Origin: CAYYJS01 sp964472315
GTDB lineage: Bacteria > Verrucomicrobiota > Kiritimatiellia > UBA8416
Direction of reading: 5' to 3'
Length of the DNA stretch: 25,699 nt
NCBI GenBank assembly: GCA_964472315.1
Contig: CAYYJS010000050.1
Span: 1-25,699 of the forward strand
Shown piece after piece: positions 12,397 to 19,992 of the stretch. The position numbers and the translations under genes were made by a program. The first letter of the stretch is position 1, and each line of letters opens with the position of its first letter. The notes under the pieces are model-generated. The model was not told the origin of the DNA and searched no databases. It saw only the letters and a list, made by a program, of their open reading frames with translations.

Positions 12397-14808
12397 ATGA
12401 CTGACGAGGCGACTGACGAGGCGACTGAAGAGGCGGCGGATCTGGGCGACCGTGCGGTGCGGCACGGGATGCGCATGAATATCGTCGCCGGGTCGATGGG
12501 CATGTTCTGGGTCGCCGCGGTTCTGGGCATCCCCCTCACGATGTTCATGGAGGCGTTGGGCGCCAGCGGCGTGCTGATCGGCGTCACCGCCACCGTGCAG
12601 CAACTGAGCATGCTTTTCCAGATCCCGTCGGCGTTGATCGCCGAACGGCTTTCCCGTCGCAAGCTCTTCTGGGGCATTGTCGCGCTGTCGCACCGCGCGC
12701 TCTGGTTCGTGCCCGTGTTGTTGCCGGTGCTGCTGGCCGGCCAGCCCGCCCGCATGGCCAAGGTCATGGTTTGGATCGTGGCGGTCAGCGCCGCCCTCGG
12801 CAACGGAAGCGCGGCGGCCTGGTGGAGTTGGATGGCGGACTTGATCCCGGAACGTCTCCGCGGCAGCTTTTGGGGCCGTCGTCAGAGCCTGGTCACGTTG
12901 TCGCACCTCGTCGGCGTTTCGGTCCTCGGGTGGCTGCTGGATCTGTTTCCCGATCCGCGACTGGCCGGCGGCGATTACCGCGGTTTCATGCTCGTGTTCT
13001 TCATCGGCGCCGTGATGGGGTGCGGCGATATCATCGTGCATATGTGGGTGCCGGAGCCGCAGCCGCGGCCGCGGCGCCGGGAGGCCGGCTGGCTCGCGGT
13101 CATCCTGGCCCCGTTGCGCGAACGGGATTTCGTGCGCGCCACGCTGGCCATCGGCATTTGGACGTTTGGCATCGGTGTGAGCGGTCAGTTCGGCTTTCTC
13201 TACCTGAAACGGGAATTCGCGGCCAGCTACACGCACCTGTCGGCGATCACGATCGCCGCCTCGTTGGGAGTCGTGCTCGCCGGCGTGCTCTGGGGCTATG
13301 TGATGGATCGAATCGGCGCCCGCAATCTGGGCGCCATCACGATGCTGATCGCCCCGCTGTGCGGCCTGGTGTGGTTCTTTATGCGGCCCGGCACGGTGGA
13401 GGTGCCGATGCCGTTTGTGGATGCCTCGATCGTCCTGCCCCAACCGATCGTCCTGCTGCTGGTCGTCAACCTGTTCGCCGGCGCCTTCTATTCGGCGGTC
13501 GGCCTCTCCCAGGTCGGGCTCATGGCGGGTCTGGCCCCGCGGACGGGCCGCACGGTGGCGATGGCCGTCCACTGGAGTCTGGTCGGTCTGATGGCCGCCC
13601 TGGGACCCGTGGTCGGCGGCGCCCTGACCGACTGGCTCGAAGCGCACCCGTCGGGGTGGGTCCTGCCGACCGGGTTGCCCGTCGGGTTTTTCCACTACCT
13701 TGTGGTCGCGCATATGGGGATCATCTGGCTTGGTGCGTTGCCGTTGCTGTTGACCGTCACGCGCCGCCCCGGCGAATTGGAGTTCCGCACGGCCTTCGCG
13801 CGGCTGATGATCGGCAACCCGCTGCGCGCGGTCAGCAGCATCTACAACATCGCGGCGATGAACATGGCGGTTACCAGTCGCGGGCGCGCGGAGGCGCTCA
13901 GCAAGATCGGCGCGCCCCAGGCCGCGGTCGCCGTGAGCGACCTGGCCGAGGGGCTCGAAGACCCGGCGGTGGAAGTGCGCGAGGAGGCGGTCAAGGCGCT
14001 CGGCCGGATCGGGACGCCGGAGGCGATCGACGTCCTCCTGCGCAAACTCAACGACCCCCATGCCGACGTGGTGCCGGAGATCATGCGCGCCCTGCGTTCG
14101 ACGCGCGACCCCGAGGTGACGGTTTCGATCATCCACAGGCTTAGCGATTCCGACCGCGAGACGGTCTCCGAAGCCGCGCGCGCCCTGGGCGAAATCGGCG
14201 ACGCCCGTGCCGCCCGCGCGTTGCTGAGCCTCCTGCAAGGCAGCAAGGACGACCAGGTGATCGCCGCCGTCAGCCAGGCCCTCGCCCGGCTTGGCGAGAT
14301 GGCCGCCATCTACGAGATCGTTCCGCGCATGTCGGTCACCCAGAATCCGGTACTGAAACGGTCCCTGGCTGTTGCCGTGGGGGACTTGCTCGGGCCGCCC
14401 GGCGAGTTCTACGGCAGCCATGTCCGTGAACATCGCAACCGGGGCAGCGAGCTGGCGCGGCTGCTCGGCGAAGTTCGTGCGCATCTGCGCGAGGTGTCCG
14501 ACGAGACGCCGCGGCGCCTGCAGGGAGTGGTCCGCGATCTCGAAACCGCCTACGAGTCCGGCGACCTGCACCGCTGCATCGAATGCGCCCATGAACTGGC
14601 GCTCGGGATCGCCATGGCGCATTTCGGGCCGCGACTCCCGCCGGCGGAGGGGCTCGCGGAAACGCTGGTCTGGCACGACGAGCGGTTTGGGGTGGGGGTG
14701 TGGTACATCGATCTCGTCCACACCCAGTCGCATCAGCCCGGCGCCGCGCCCATCAGCGATACCGACGTGCTGCTCGCCATCCACTTCCTCGCCCATTGGC
14801 GAGGCTAG
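12397..14808 (+). CDS. MFS transporter fused to HEAT repeats
   Basis: This 803-residue protein joins a major facilitator superfamily transporter to a soluble helical-repeat tail. Residues about 28-455 contain a run of hydrophobic helices (up to 12) with the MFS-like loop motif ADLIPERLRGSFWGRR (147-162) between the early helices and YVMDRIGARNLG (301-312) in the second half. After 470 the protein turns hydrophilic. Residues about 500-640 carry four HEAT-like units, for example LEDPAVEVREEAVKALGRIGTPEA and LSDSDRETVSEAARALGEIGDARA. The final 160 residues (about 645-803) form another mostly helical cytoplasmic domain I do not recognise. Substrate unknown. The N-terminus begins with a repeated TDEA motif from a 12-base DNA repeat. 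Its stop shares the bases CTAG with the convergent small membrane gene. No clear ribosome binding site is visible. Confidence 0.85.
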   Translation: MTDEATDEATEEAADLGDRAVRHGMRMNIVAGSMGMFWVAAVLGIPLTMFMEALGASGVLIGVTATVQQLSMLFQIPSALIAERLSRRKLFWGIVALSHRALWFVPVLLPVLLAGQPARMAKVMVWIVAVSAALGNGSAAAWWSWMADLIPERLRGSFWGRRQSLVTLSHLVGVSVLGWLLDLFPDPRLAGGDYRGFMLVFFIGAVMGCGDIIVHMWVPEPQPRPRRREAGWLAVILAPLRERDFVRATLAIGIWTFGIGVSGQFGFLYLKREFAASYTHLSAITIAASLGVVLAGVLWGYVMDRIGARNLGAITMLIAPLCGLVWFFMRPGTVEVPMPFVDASIVLPQPIVLLLVVNLFAGAFYSAVGLSQVGLMAGLAPRTGRTVAMAVHWSLVGLMAALGPVVGGALTDWLEAHPSGWVLPTGLPVGFFHYLVVAHMGIIWLGALPLLLTVTRRPGELEFRTAFARLMIGNPLRAVSSIYNIAAMNMAVTSRGRAEALSKIGAPQAAVAVSDLAEGLEDPAVEVREEAVKALGRIGTPEAIDVLLRKLNDPHADVVPEIMRALRSTRDPEVTVSIIHRLSDSDRETVSEAARALGEIGDARAARALLSLLQGSKDDQVIAAVSQALARLGEMAAIYEIVPRMSVTQNPVLKRSLAVAVGDLLGPPGEFYGSHVREHRNRGSELARLLGEVRAHLREVSDETPRRLQGVVRDLETAYESGDLHRCIECAHELALGIAMAHFGPRLPPAEGLAETLVWHDERFGVGVWYIDLVHTQSHQPGAAPISDTDVLLAIHFLAHWRG

Positions 14809-15017
14809 AACCGGCCGCGCCAGAGGCGGAACCAACACAGACCCACGCCGGACAGCAACGACACGGAGCCGGCGACCGTCGCGATGACCGGCGGGTACGG
14901 GCCGGCATCCTCGGTCTCAAGCAAAAAGAGCGCGACCGTCAGCAGAATGGCGCCAAGGACCGAAAGCGCGGCGGCCGCCGCACTGAGCCGCTGTTGATCG
15001 ATACCATCCTGCAACAT
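14805..15017 (-). CDS. Small two-helix membrane protein
   Basis: This 70-residue hypothetical protein has two predicted membrane helices, about residues 13-31 (SVLGAILLTVALFLLE region) and 42-62 (PVIATVAGSVSLLSGVGLCWF region), and a basic C-terminus (RLWRGRF). A strong ribosome binding site (AGGGGGTGA) lies about 5 bases before the ATG at 15017, which is why I prefer it to the upstream in-frame ATG at 15068. The stop TAG overlaps the stop of the convergent MFS-HEAT gene. It could be the last gene of the peptide-importer transcript, being 111 bases downstream of that operon on the same strand, or stand alone. I do not recognise the family. Confidence 0.6.
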   Translation of the reverse strand: MLQDGIDQQRLSAAAAALSVLGAILLTVALFLLETEDAGPYPPVIATVAGSVSLLSGVGLCWFRLWRGRF

Positions 15018-15128
15018 CTCGTCACCCCCTTGTATGCCCCGTACGGTACCGCAAAACCAGAATACCCGCAATCGAACTCCCGCATTATTTCAGGGCATCC
15101 CCAGGGAACCCACCGTCCGGCGAAGGCA

Positions 15129-16157
15129 TTACCAGCGGGGGACCACGTCCGGCTCGTTCTTGCGGATGCAGGCCAGACGGCGCGCGGGGGTGTCCGGAAG
15201 GTCCGGCTCCAGTGGCGGGACGATGCGTGCGCAATCGGGGATGGCGTAGGGGCAGCGGGGATGGAAAGGGCAGCCGGACGGCGGATCGAGCGGCGAGGGG
15301 ACGTCGCCCCGCGGGACGATGCGGGGCCGCGCGCGATCGCCGATGCGGGGGATGGCCGAGACCAGCGTCTGCGTGTAGGGATGGCGCGGGTGGTCGATGA
15401 CGGTTTCGGCGGGGCCGTCCTCCACGATGCGGCCCAGATACATCACGGCCACCCGGTCGGCGATGTGGCGGACCACGCCCAGATCGTGCGAGATGAACAG
15501 GTAGGACAGCCCGTGCCGTTCCTTGAGGGCCAGGAGCAGGTTGATGACCTGGGCCTGGACGCTCACGTCCAGCGCGCTGACCGCTTCGTCGCAGATGACC
15601 AGGTCCGGACGCGACGCGATGGCGCGGGCGACGCAAATGCGTTGCCGCTGGCCACCCGAAAACGCGTGCGGGTACCGATCCATCGCGTCGCGGCCCATGC
15701 CGACCTCGGCCAGCAACGCGGCCGCGCGGTCGGTGCGTTCGCGGCGTCCGATGAGCCCGTGCGCCAGCAGACCCTCGGTGACGATGTCCCGGACCGTCAT
15801 GCGCGGATTGAGCGACGACAGGGGGTCCTGAAAGACGATCTGCATCCGCCGGCGCAGCGCGCGCAGGCGCTCGCGGCCGATGCCGTACAGGTCTTCGCCA
15901 TCGAAGCGCATGGCGCCGCGGGGCGCGGCGTCGCCGTTCCCGCGCGGGCGCGGGGTCCGGTCGAGCTGCAGGATCGTGCGCGCGAGCGTCGATTTGCCGC
16001 AGCCGGACTCGCCGACGAGCCCCAGCGTCTCGCCGCGGTCGATGGCGAGCGAAACGCCGTCAACGGCCTTGATGTAGCCCTTGACGCGGCCGAAGGGTCC
16101 GCGTCGCACGGGGAACCAGGCGTGCACGTCCCGGATGTCCAGCAGCGGCGCGCTCAT
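15129..16157 (-). CDS. Peptide ABC transporter ATP-binding protein (OppF/DppF type)
   Basis: This is one of the two ATPase subunits of a peptide importer, on the cytoplasmic face of the inner membrane. From the ATG at 16157 it has 342 residues. Motifs in order: Walker A GESGCGKST (49-57), Q-loop FQDPLSSLNPRM (109-120), signature FSGGQRQR (166-173), Walker B LVICDEA (186-192), D-loop SALD, and switch His224 in ISHDLG. The C-terminal oligopeptide-transporter domain keeps the Cys cluster (C296, C302, C309, C330) that binds an Fe-S cluster in this family. The stretch upstream of 16157 is open but is the antiphase of the neighbour. The start overlaps the previous stop by ATGA. It is the last of four coupled genes. 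Confidence 0.93.
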   Translation of the reverse strand: MSAPLLDIRDVHAWFPVRRGPFGRVKGYIKAVDGVSLAIDRGETLGLVGESGCGKSTLARTILQLDRTPRPRGNGDAAPRGAMRFDGEDLYGIGRERLRALRRRMQIVFQDPLSSLNPRMTVRDIVTEGLLAHGLIGRRERTDRAAALLAEVGMGRDAMDRYPHAFSGGQRQRICVARAIASRPDLVICDEAVSALDVSVQAQVINLLLALKERHGLSYLFISHDLGVVRHIADRVAVMYLGRIVEDGPAETVIDHPRHPYTQTLVSAIPRIGDRARPRIVPRGDVPSPLDPPSGCPFHPRCPYAIPDCARIVPPLEPDLPDTPARRLACIRKNEPDVVPRW

Positions 16158-17143
16158 GGGTTCTCCTCGGCCAGGAAGCAGCGGCACGTGCGGTCGCCAT
16201 GCCGGTAGAGCGCGGGGTGTTCGCGCACGCAGCGGTCGAACGCGTAGCGGCAGCGGTCGCGGTAATGGCAGCCGGAGGGATACGCCAGCGGCGAGGGCAC
16301 CTGGCCCTTGATGACCGGCAGCGCCTTGCCGCGCGCGGCCAGGGAGGGGATGGACGCCAGCAGGTCGCGCGTGTAGGGATGGCGCGGTTCCGCGAAAATC
16401 CGCTCCGTGGCGCCGACTTCCACGATCTCGGAGGCATACATCACCGCGACGCGCGAGCACATTTCCCAGACCACCGCCATGTCGTGCGTGATGAGCAGCA
16501 CCGCCATGTGGGCGTCCTTCATGGCGCGGATGAGATCGAAAATCTGGGCCTGGATGGTGACATCGAGCGCGGTGGTCGGCTCGTCGGCGATCAGCAACTC
16601 GGGTTTCAGCATCATCGCCATGGCGATCATGACGCGCTGACGCATGCCCCCGGACAGTTCGTGCGGATAGGCGTACATGCGTTCGTCCGGCCCCGGGATG
16701 CCGACGCGGGCGAGCCAGTCGCGGGACTCGCGCCAGGCTTCGGCCCGCGTGAGGCGGCGATGGATGCGCAGGGCCTCGACAAGCTGCCCGCCGATGCGGT
16801 GGAGCGGCGAGAGCGCCTCCATGGGCTCTTGGAAAATGACGCTGATGGCTTTGCCGCGGATGTCGCGGAGTTCGGCGATGGGCAGGCGCAGAAGGTCGCG
16901 ATCGTGGAAGCGGATCTCGCCGCCGATGACCTCGCCCGGCGGCGACGGAACCAGGCGCAGGATGCTCATGGCCGTGACGGTCTTGCCGCAGCCGGACTCG
17001 CCGACCAGTCCCAAAACCTCGCCGCGGCGGATGTCGAGCGACACGTGGGTCACGGCGCGGGCCGTGCCGTCATCGGTATGGAACACGATCGACAGGTCGC
17101 GGATGTCCAGCAGCGGCGGCGGTATGGTGGCGGGTGCGTTCAT
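16154..17143 (-). CDS. Peptide ABC transporter ATP-binding protein (OppD/DppD type)
   Basis: The second ATPase of the importer, 329 residues from the ATG at 17143. It starts NAPATIPPPLLDIRDLSIVF, as usual for OppD-like proteins. It shows Walker A GESGCGKT (48-55), Q-loop FQEPMEALSPLHRI (104-117), signature LSGGMRQR (163-170), Walker B LLIADEPT (183-190), TALDVTIQAQ and switch His220 in ITHDM. The C-terminal domain has C292, C298, C305, C320 and C322, matching the Fe-S motif of this subfamily. Both its start and its stop overlap neighbours by four bases (ATGA). Escherichia coli YejF fuses the two ATPases in one chain; here they are separate, as in Opp/Dpp systems. Confidence 0.93.
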   Translation of the reverse strand: MNAPATIPPPLLDIRDLSIVFHTDDGTARAVTHVSLDIRRGEVLGLVGESGCGKTVTAMSILRLVPSPPGEVIGGEIRFHDRDLLRLPIAELRDIRGKAISVIFQEPMEALSPLHRIGGQLVEALRIHRRLTRAEAWRESRDWLARVGIPGPDERMYAYPHELSGGMRQRVMIAMAMMLKPELLIADEPTTALDVTIQAQIFDLIRAMKDAHMAVLLITHDMAVVWEMCSRVAVMYASEIVEVGATERIFAEPRHPYTRDLLASIPSLAARGKALPVIKGQVPSPLAYPSGCHYRDRCRYAFDRCVREHPALYRHGDRTCRCFLAEENP

Positions 17144-18741
17144 TCGAGTCGTGCCGGTTCGCGGGGATCGTAGGCTTCGCGGATGCCTTCGCCGACGAAG
17201 GCCGCCAGAATCATGACGAGGAACAGCGCGCCCGCCGGGTAGAGCACGAGCCACCAGGCCCAGCGGGCTTTCTGCGCCTGCTGGAGCAGTTCACCGAGGC
17301 TGGGCGCCAGGGCGGGCAGGCCGAAGCCGAGGTAATCGAGCGCGGCCAGCGCGCCGATGGCCCCGACCAGGGAAAACGGCAGGAACGTGATGATGGGGGT
17401 CAGCGCGTTCGGGAGGATGTGCCGGAAGATCACGGCATGGGTCGGGATGCCCGCGGCGCGGGCGGCATCCACGAACGGCAGGCGGCGCAGGCGGAAGAAC
17501 TCGGCGCGCATGTAGTACGAGATGCCGATCCAGTTGAAGATGCCGTAGCAGAACAGCAGCAGGCCGAATCCGGTGCCGTAGATCGAGCCCATCAGGATCA
17601 TCACGTAGAGGAACGGCAGGGCGTGCCAGATTTCGATGAAACGCTGCCCGGCGATGTCGACCCAGCCGCCGAAATAGCCCTGGACGGCGCCGACGAGGGT
17701 GCCGATGGTCATGGCGCAGATGACGAGCAGGAAGCCGAAGAGCAGCGAGATGCGCAGGGCATGCAGGACGCGTGCGAACACGTCGCGGCCCGCGTCGTCG
17801 AGGCCCATCAGGTGATTGCCGACGGGGGGATAGGGCCAGGTCACCGTACTGCTGACGCGCACCTCGACCTGCGCGCCTTCGATCGACAGGGTCAGCGGAT
17901 CGATGGCCAGGGTGCGGCTGTCCTTCACGAGCTGCAGCAGGCGGGCGCGGTCATCGTCGGCCAGCGCGGACCAGAGGCGTGGCGGGGAGCCCTTCAACGC
18001 GCCGTCGCGGTCGAACATAGCGCGCGTGGCGGACAGGTTCGTGTCGATCCGTTCCCGCAGGGTCACGCGCACCGTGGTCGGCGGTGTGGCGCGTGGACCG
18101 AAGGTGGCCAGCGACAGCTCCGCGACGAGCCCGTCGCGCGTGCGGCGCACCGGGACGGTCAGCCGATCGGCGGGTCGGTTCGCGAAGCGCCGGGCGATCG
18201 CGTCGCGGACGCCGTCCGGGATGCCGTATACCGCATCCAGCGCGAGGCCGGGCAGTTCCGACTCGGGCCGGGCGAAGAAATGCGCGCCGGCGGCCGAGCG
18301 TATGACGGCGCGCGAGGCGTCGATGTCGACGCTGCCGGCGCGCGGGACGGGCTGGAATGTGACGTTGACCTCGCCGAGCTCGCGCAGGGCGGTCTCGCTG
18401 ACCGTTTCGCGCGGGCCGTAGGGGATGGGGGCGAAGATCATGACATTGGCCGGGTTGTCACGGAACGCCGGCTGCTCCGCGATCGCCTTGTAGTCCGGGC
18501 GCATGGCGCCGCCGTCGGGCACGAAGGTCGACGCGGGGAGATAGCGCAGCAGGGGGTAATACGTGCGCCCGTTGAAGCGCACGAGCAGCGGCTTGTCGTT
18601 GCAGATCAGGTCGGCGGCGAGACTGATCAGCGTCAGCAGCAGGAGCGCCAGCAGCGACCAGAAGGCGCGGCGGCGGCGCACGAAACGGCGCCAGCGTTTG
18701 CGTGCGATCGGATTGAGGTGGCGTATGAATCGCGATGTCAT
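17140..18741 (-). CDS. yejE: Peptide ABC transporter permease, YejE-like, with large periplasmic insert
   Basis: An inner-membrane permease of a Yej-type (microcin C/oligopeptide) importer. It has 533 residues from the ATG at 18741, against about 340 for E. coli YejE. Residues 1-25 are basic; one membrane helix follows (about 27-45). The permease core starts at about 308 with the family block MGLDDAGRDVFARVLHALRIS and continues with GAVQGYFGGWVDIAGQRFIEIW (351-372), the ATPase-coupling EAA loop DAARAAGIPTHAVIFRHILPN (425-445) and LDYLGFGLPALAPSLGELL (468-486). Between helix 1 and the core lie about 260 residues, roughly 190 more than in YejE, which should be periplasmic. I recognise no domain in the extra part. 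Start and stop overlap neighbours by ATGA. Confidence 0.88.
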   Translation of the reverse strand: MTSRFIRHLNPIARKRWRRFVRRRRAFWSLLALLLLTLISLAADLICNDKPLLVRFNGRTYYPLLRYLPASTFVPDGGAMRPDYKAIAEQPAFRDNPANVMIFAPIPYGPRETVSETALRELGEVNVTFQPVPRAGSVDIDASRAVIRSAAGAHFFARPESELPGLALDAVYGIPDGVRDAIARRFANRPADRLTVPVRRTRDGLVAELSLATFGPRATPPTTVRVTLRERIDTNLSATRAMFDRDGALKGSPPRLWSALADDDRARLLQLVKDSRTLAIDPLTLSIEGAQVEVRVSSTVTWPYPPVGNHLMGLDDAGRDVFARVLHALRISLLFGFLLVICAMTIGTLVGAVQGYFGGWVDIAGQRFIEIWHALPFLYVMILMGSIYGTGFGLLLFCYGIFNWIGISYYMRAEFFRLRRLPFVDAARAAGIPTHAVIFRHILPNALTPIITFLPFSLVGAIGALAALDYLGFGLPALAPSLGELLQQAQKARWAWWLVLYPAGALFLVMILAAFVGEGIREAYDPREPARLE

Positions 18742-19778
18742 TGGCCGAAGTGGATACGGGGGTCGATCAGCACGTAACACAGGTCGGACAGGATGTTACC
18801 GAGCAGACCGAGGATCGACGTCAGCGACAGGATGCCCATGAAGACGGCGTAGTCGCGGCCCACGATGGCTTCGAGGCTGAGCCGTCCCATGCCGGGGATC
18901 TCGAACACCTGTTCGATAATCACCGAGCCCGCGAACATCAGCGAGAGCACGCCGCCGAAGCCGGTGGCGATGGGGATCATGGCGTTGCGGACGGCATGGC
19001 CCCAGATGGCGCGCATGCGGCTGCCGCCCTTGGCGATGACCGTGCGGACGTAGTCCTTGCCGATCTGGTCGAGCAGGGAGTTCTTCATCAGCAATGTCAG
19101 GAGGGCGAAATTGCCGATCACGTAGCACAGCACCGGCAGGAACATGTGTCGGGCGACATCGAGGATCTTCGCGGTCGGCGTCAGCACGGCGAAGGCGTCG
19201 GACTGGAATCCGGCGACGGGGAACAGGTCCCAGAAACGGTCGACCGTGCCGCAGAAGAGCGTCTTGAGCAGCATGCCGAAGGCGAAGGGCGGAATGGCAT
19301 AGCCCGCGAAGACGACGGCGCTGGAGACGAAATCGAACCGTGTTCCATTGCGCAGCGCCTTTCCGATGCCGAGGGGAATGCAGATCAGGTAGCTCAGGAT
19401 AAACCCGGTGATCCCGAAGATGAGCGATATCGGGAAACGTTCGCGGATCAATTCCCAGGCGTTCTTGTTGGGGAACTTGTAGGAACGCATGCGCATGCCG
19501 AGGCGGTCGGTGACCAGCCATCGCGCGTAGCGGACATGGAACGGCTTGTCGAATCCGAAATGCTTTTCGATCTGCGCGCGGTACTCTTCGGAGAGGGCGG
19601 TCGTGACCGCGCCGGCGGCGCGTTCGTCGCCACCGCCGACCCCGCGCATGCGCATGATGGCTTGTTCCACGGGACCGCCCGGGACGAACTGGATCAGGCC
19701 GAAGCAGACCAGCGTGATGCCGAGAAACGTCGGAATCACGAGCAGCAGGCGGCGCGCGAAGTAGGCAAGGCGTTGCAT
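18738..19778 (-). CDS. yejB: Peptide ABC transporter permease, YejB-like
   Basis: The first gene of the importer operon, 346 residues, close to E. coli YejB (about 364). It begins with a basic start and a membrane helix (RRLLLVIPTFLGITLVCFGLIQFVPGGPVEQAI), the hallmark of this permease type. A periplasmic segment with FGFDKPFHVRYARWL follows. The membrane core has IPLGIGKALRNGTRFDFVSSAVVFAGYAIPPF, then the EAA loop DYVRTVIAKGGSRMRAIWGHAVRNAMIP and the terminal LGNILSDLCYVLIDPRIHF, which is very YejB-like. No good ribosome binding site precedes the ATG; instead a 6-bp hairpin (19782-19796) sits just before it. A TTGACA -35 lies upstream. No substrate-binding protein gene (YejA) is next to it. 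Confidence 0.92.
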   Translation of the reverse strand: MQRLAYFARRLLLVIPTFLGITLVCFGLIQFVPGGPVEQAIMRMRGVGGGDERAAGAVTTALSEEYRAQIEKHFGFDKPFHVRYARWLVTDRLGMRMRSYKFPNKNAWELIRERFPISLIFGITGFILSYLICIPLGIGKALRNGTRFDFVSSAVVFAGYAIPPFAFGMLLKTLFCGTVDRFWDLFPVAGFQSDAFAVLTPTAKILDVARHMFLPVLCYVIGNFALLTLLMKNSLLDQIGKDYVRTVIAKGGSRMRAIWGHAVRNAMIPIATGFGGVLSLMFAGSVIIEQVFEIPGMGRLSLEAIVGRDYAVFMGILSLTSILGLLGNILSDLCYVLIDPRIHFGQ

Positions 19779-19781
19779 CGC

Positions 19782-19805
19782 CGCGGAGTTTCCGCGTTCA
19801 CGCGG
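19782..19805 (-). promoter_or_regulatory. Two mutually exclusive hairpins before the yejB start
   Basis: CGCGGA (19782-19787)/TCCGCG (19791-19796) and CCGCG (19792-19796)/CGCGG (19801-19805) share one arm, so only one can form. The first lies 3 bases from the start codon and would cover the usual ribosome-binding position. This could control translation or be chance in GC-rich DNA. Confidence 0.25.
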
Positions 19806-19815
19806 AGGCTGTCAA
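19787..19815 (-). promoter_or_regulatory. Possible promoter of the yej operon
   Basis: A perfect -35 TTGACA (19815-19810) is followed after 17 bases by a weak -10 GAAACT (19792-19787) on the - strand. The predicted start lies almost at the yejB ATG, so the message would be nearly leaderless. Confidence 0.35.
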
Positions 19816-19903
19816 GTGAATGGAGCGGTGCGCCGCCGGTGGGTGCATGACTGCATGACGCACCGGGGGCGGTCTCGGGAGAATCGCGCGCGGGAATCGG
19901 GGA

Positions 19904-19971
19904 ATGCCCGATGTCCCGCACCCGCGCGCATCGGGCATCGTGTTCCCGTCAAGCCAGCGTGAGGGTGCGGG
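19904..19971. other. Interleaved perfect inverted repeats (pseudoknot-capable)
   Basis: Arm A ATGCCCGATG (19904-19913) pairs with CATCGGGCAT (19929-19938). Inside its loop, arm B CCCGCACCC (19915-19923) pairs with GGGTGCGGG (19963-19971) downstream of the first stem. This A-B-A'-B' order is that of an H-type pseudoknot. It lies between divergent yejB and the broken polyprenyl synthase gene. No T-run follows, so it is not a simple terminator. It could be an operator pair or an RNA leader. Confidence 0.45.
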
Positions 19972-19992
19972 CCGGAAGACCCCGAGCATGGG

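Noticed and set aside
10909..14838. A 1309-residue open frame on the - strand spanning the MFS-HEAT gene and mnmE
   Set aside because: Only its last third (mnmE, from 12282) looks like protein. The rest is the antisense of the MFS-HEAT gene, with Arg/His/Asp/Gln-rich composition typical of a shadow frame in GC-rich DNA.
16199..17173. A 324-residue open frame on the + strand opposite the OppD-like gene
   Set aside because: Antisense shadow of a conserved ATPase gene; His/Asp/Gly-rich and without family motifs.
17134..18777. A 547-residue open frame on the + strand opposite the yejE-like gene
   Set aside because: It mirrors the coding strand of a clearly conserved permease and has shadow composition with no recognisable motif.
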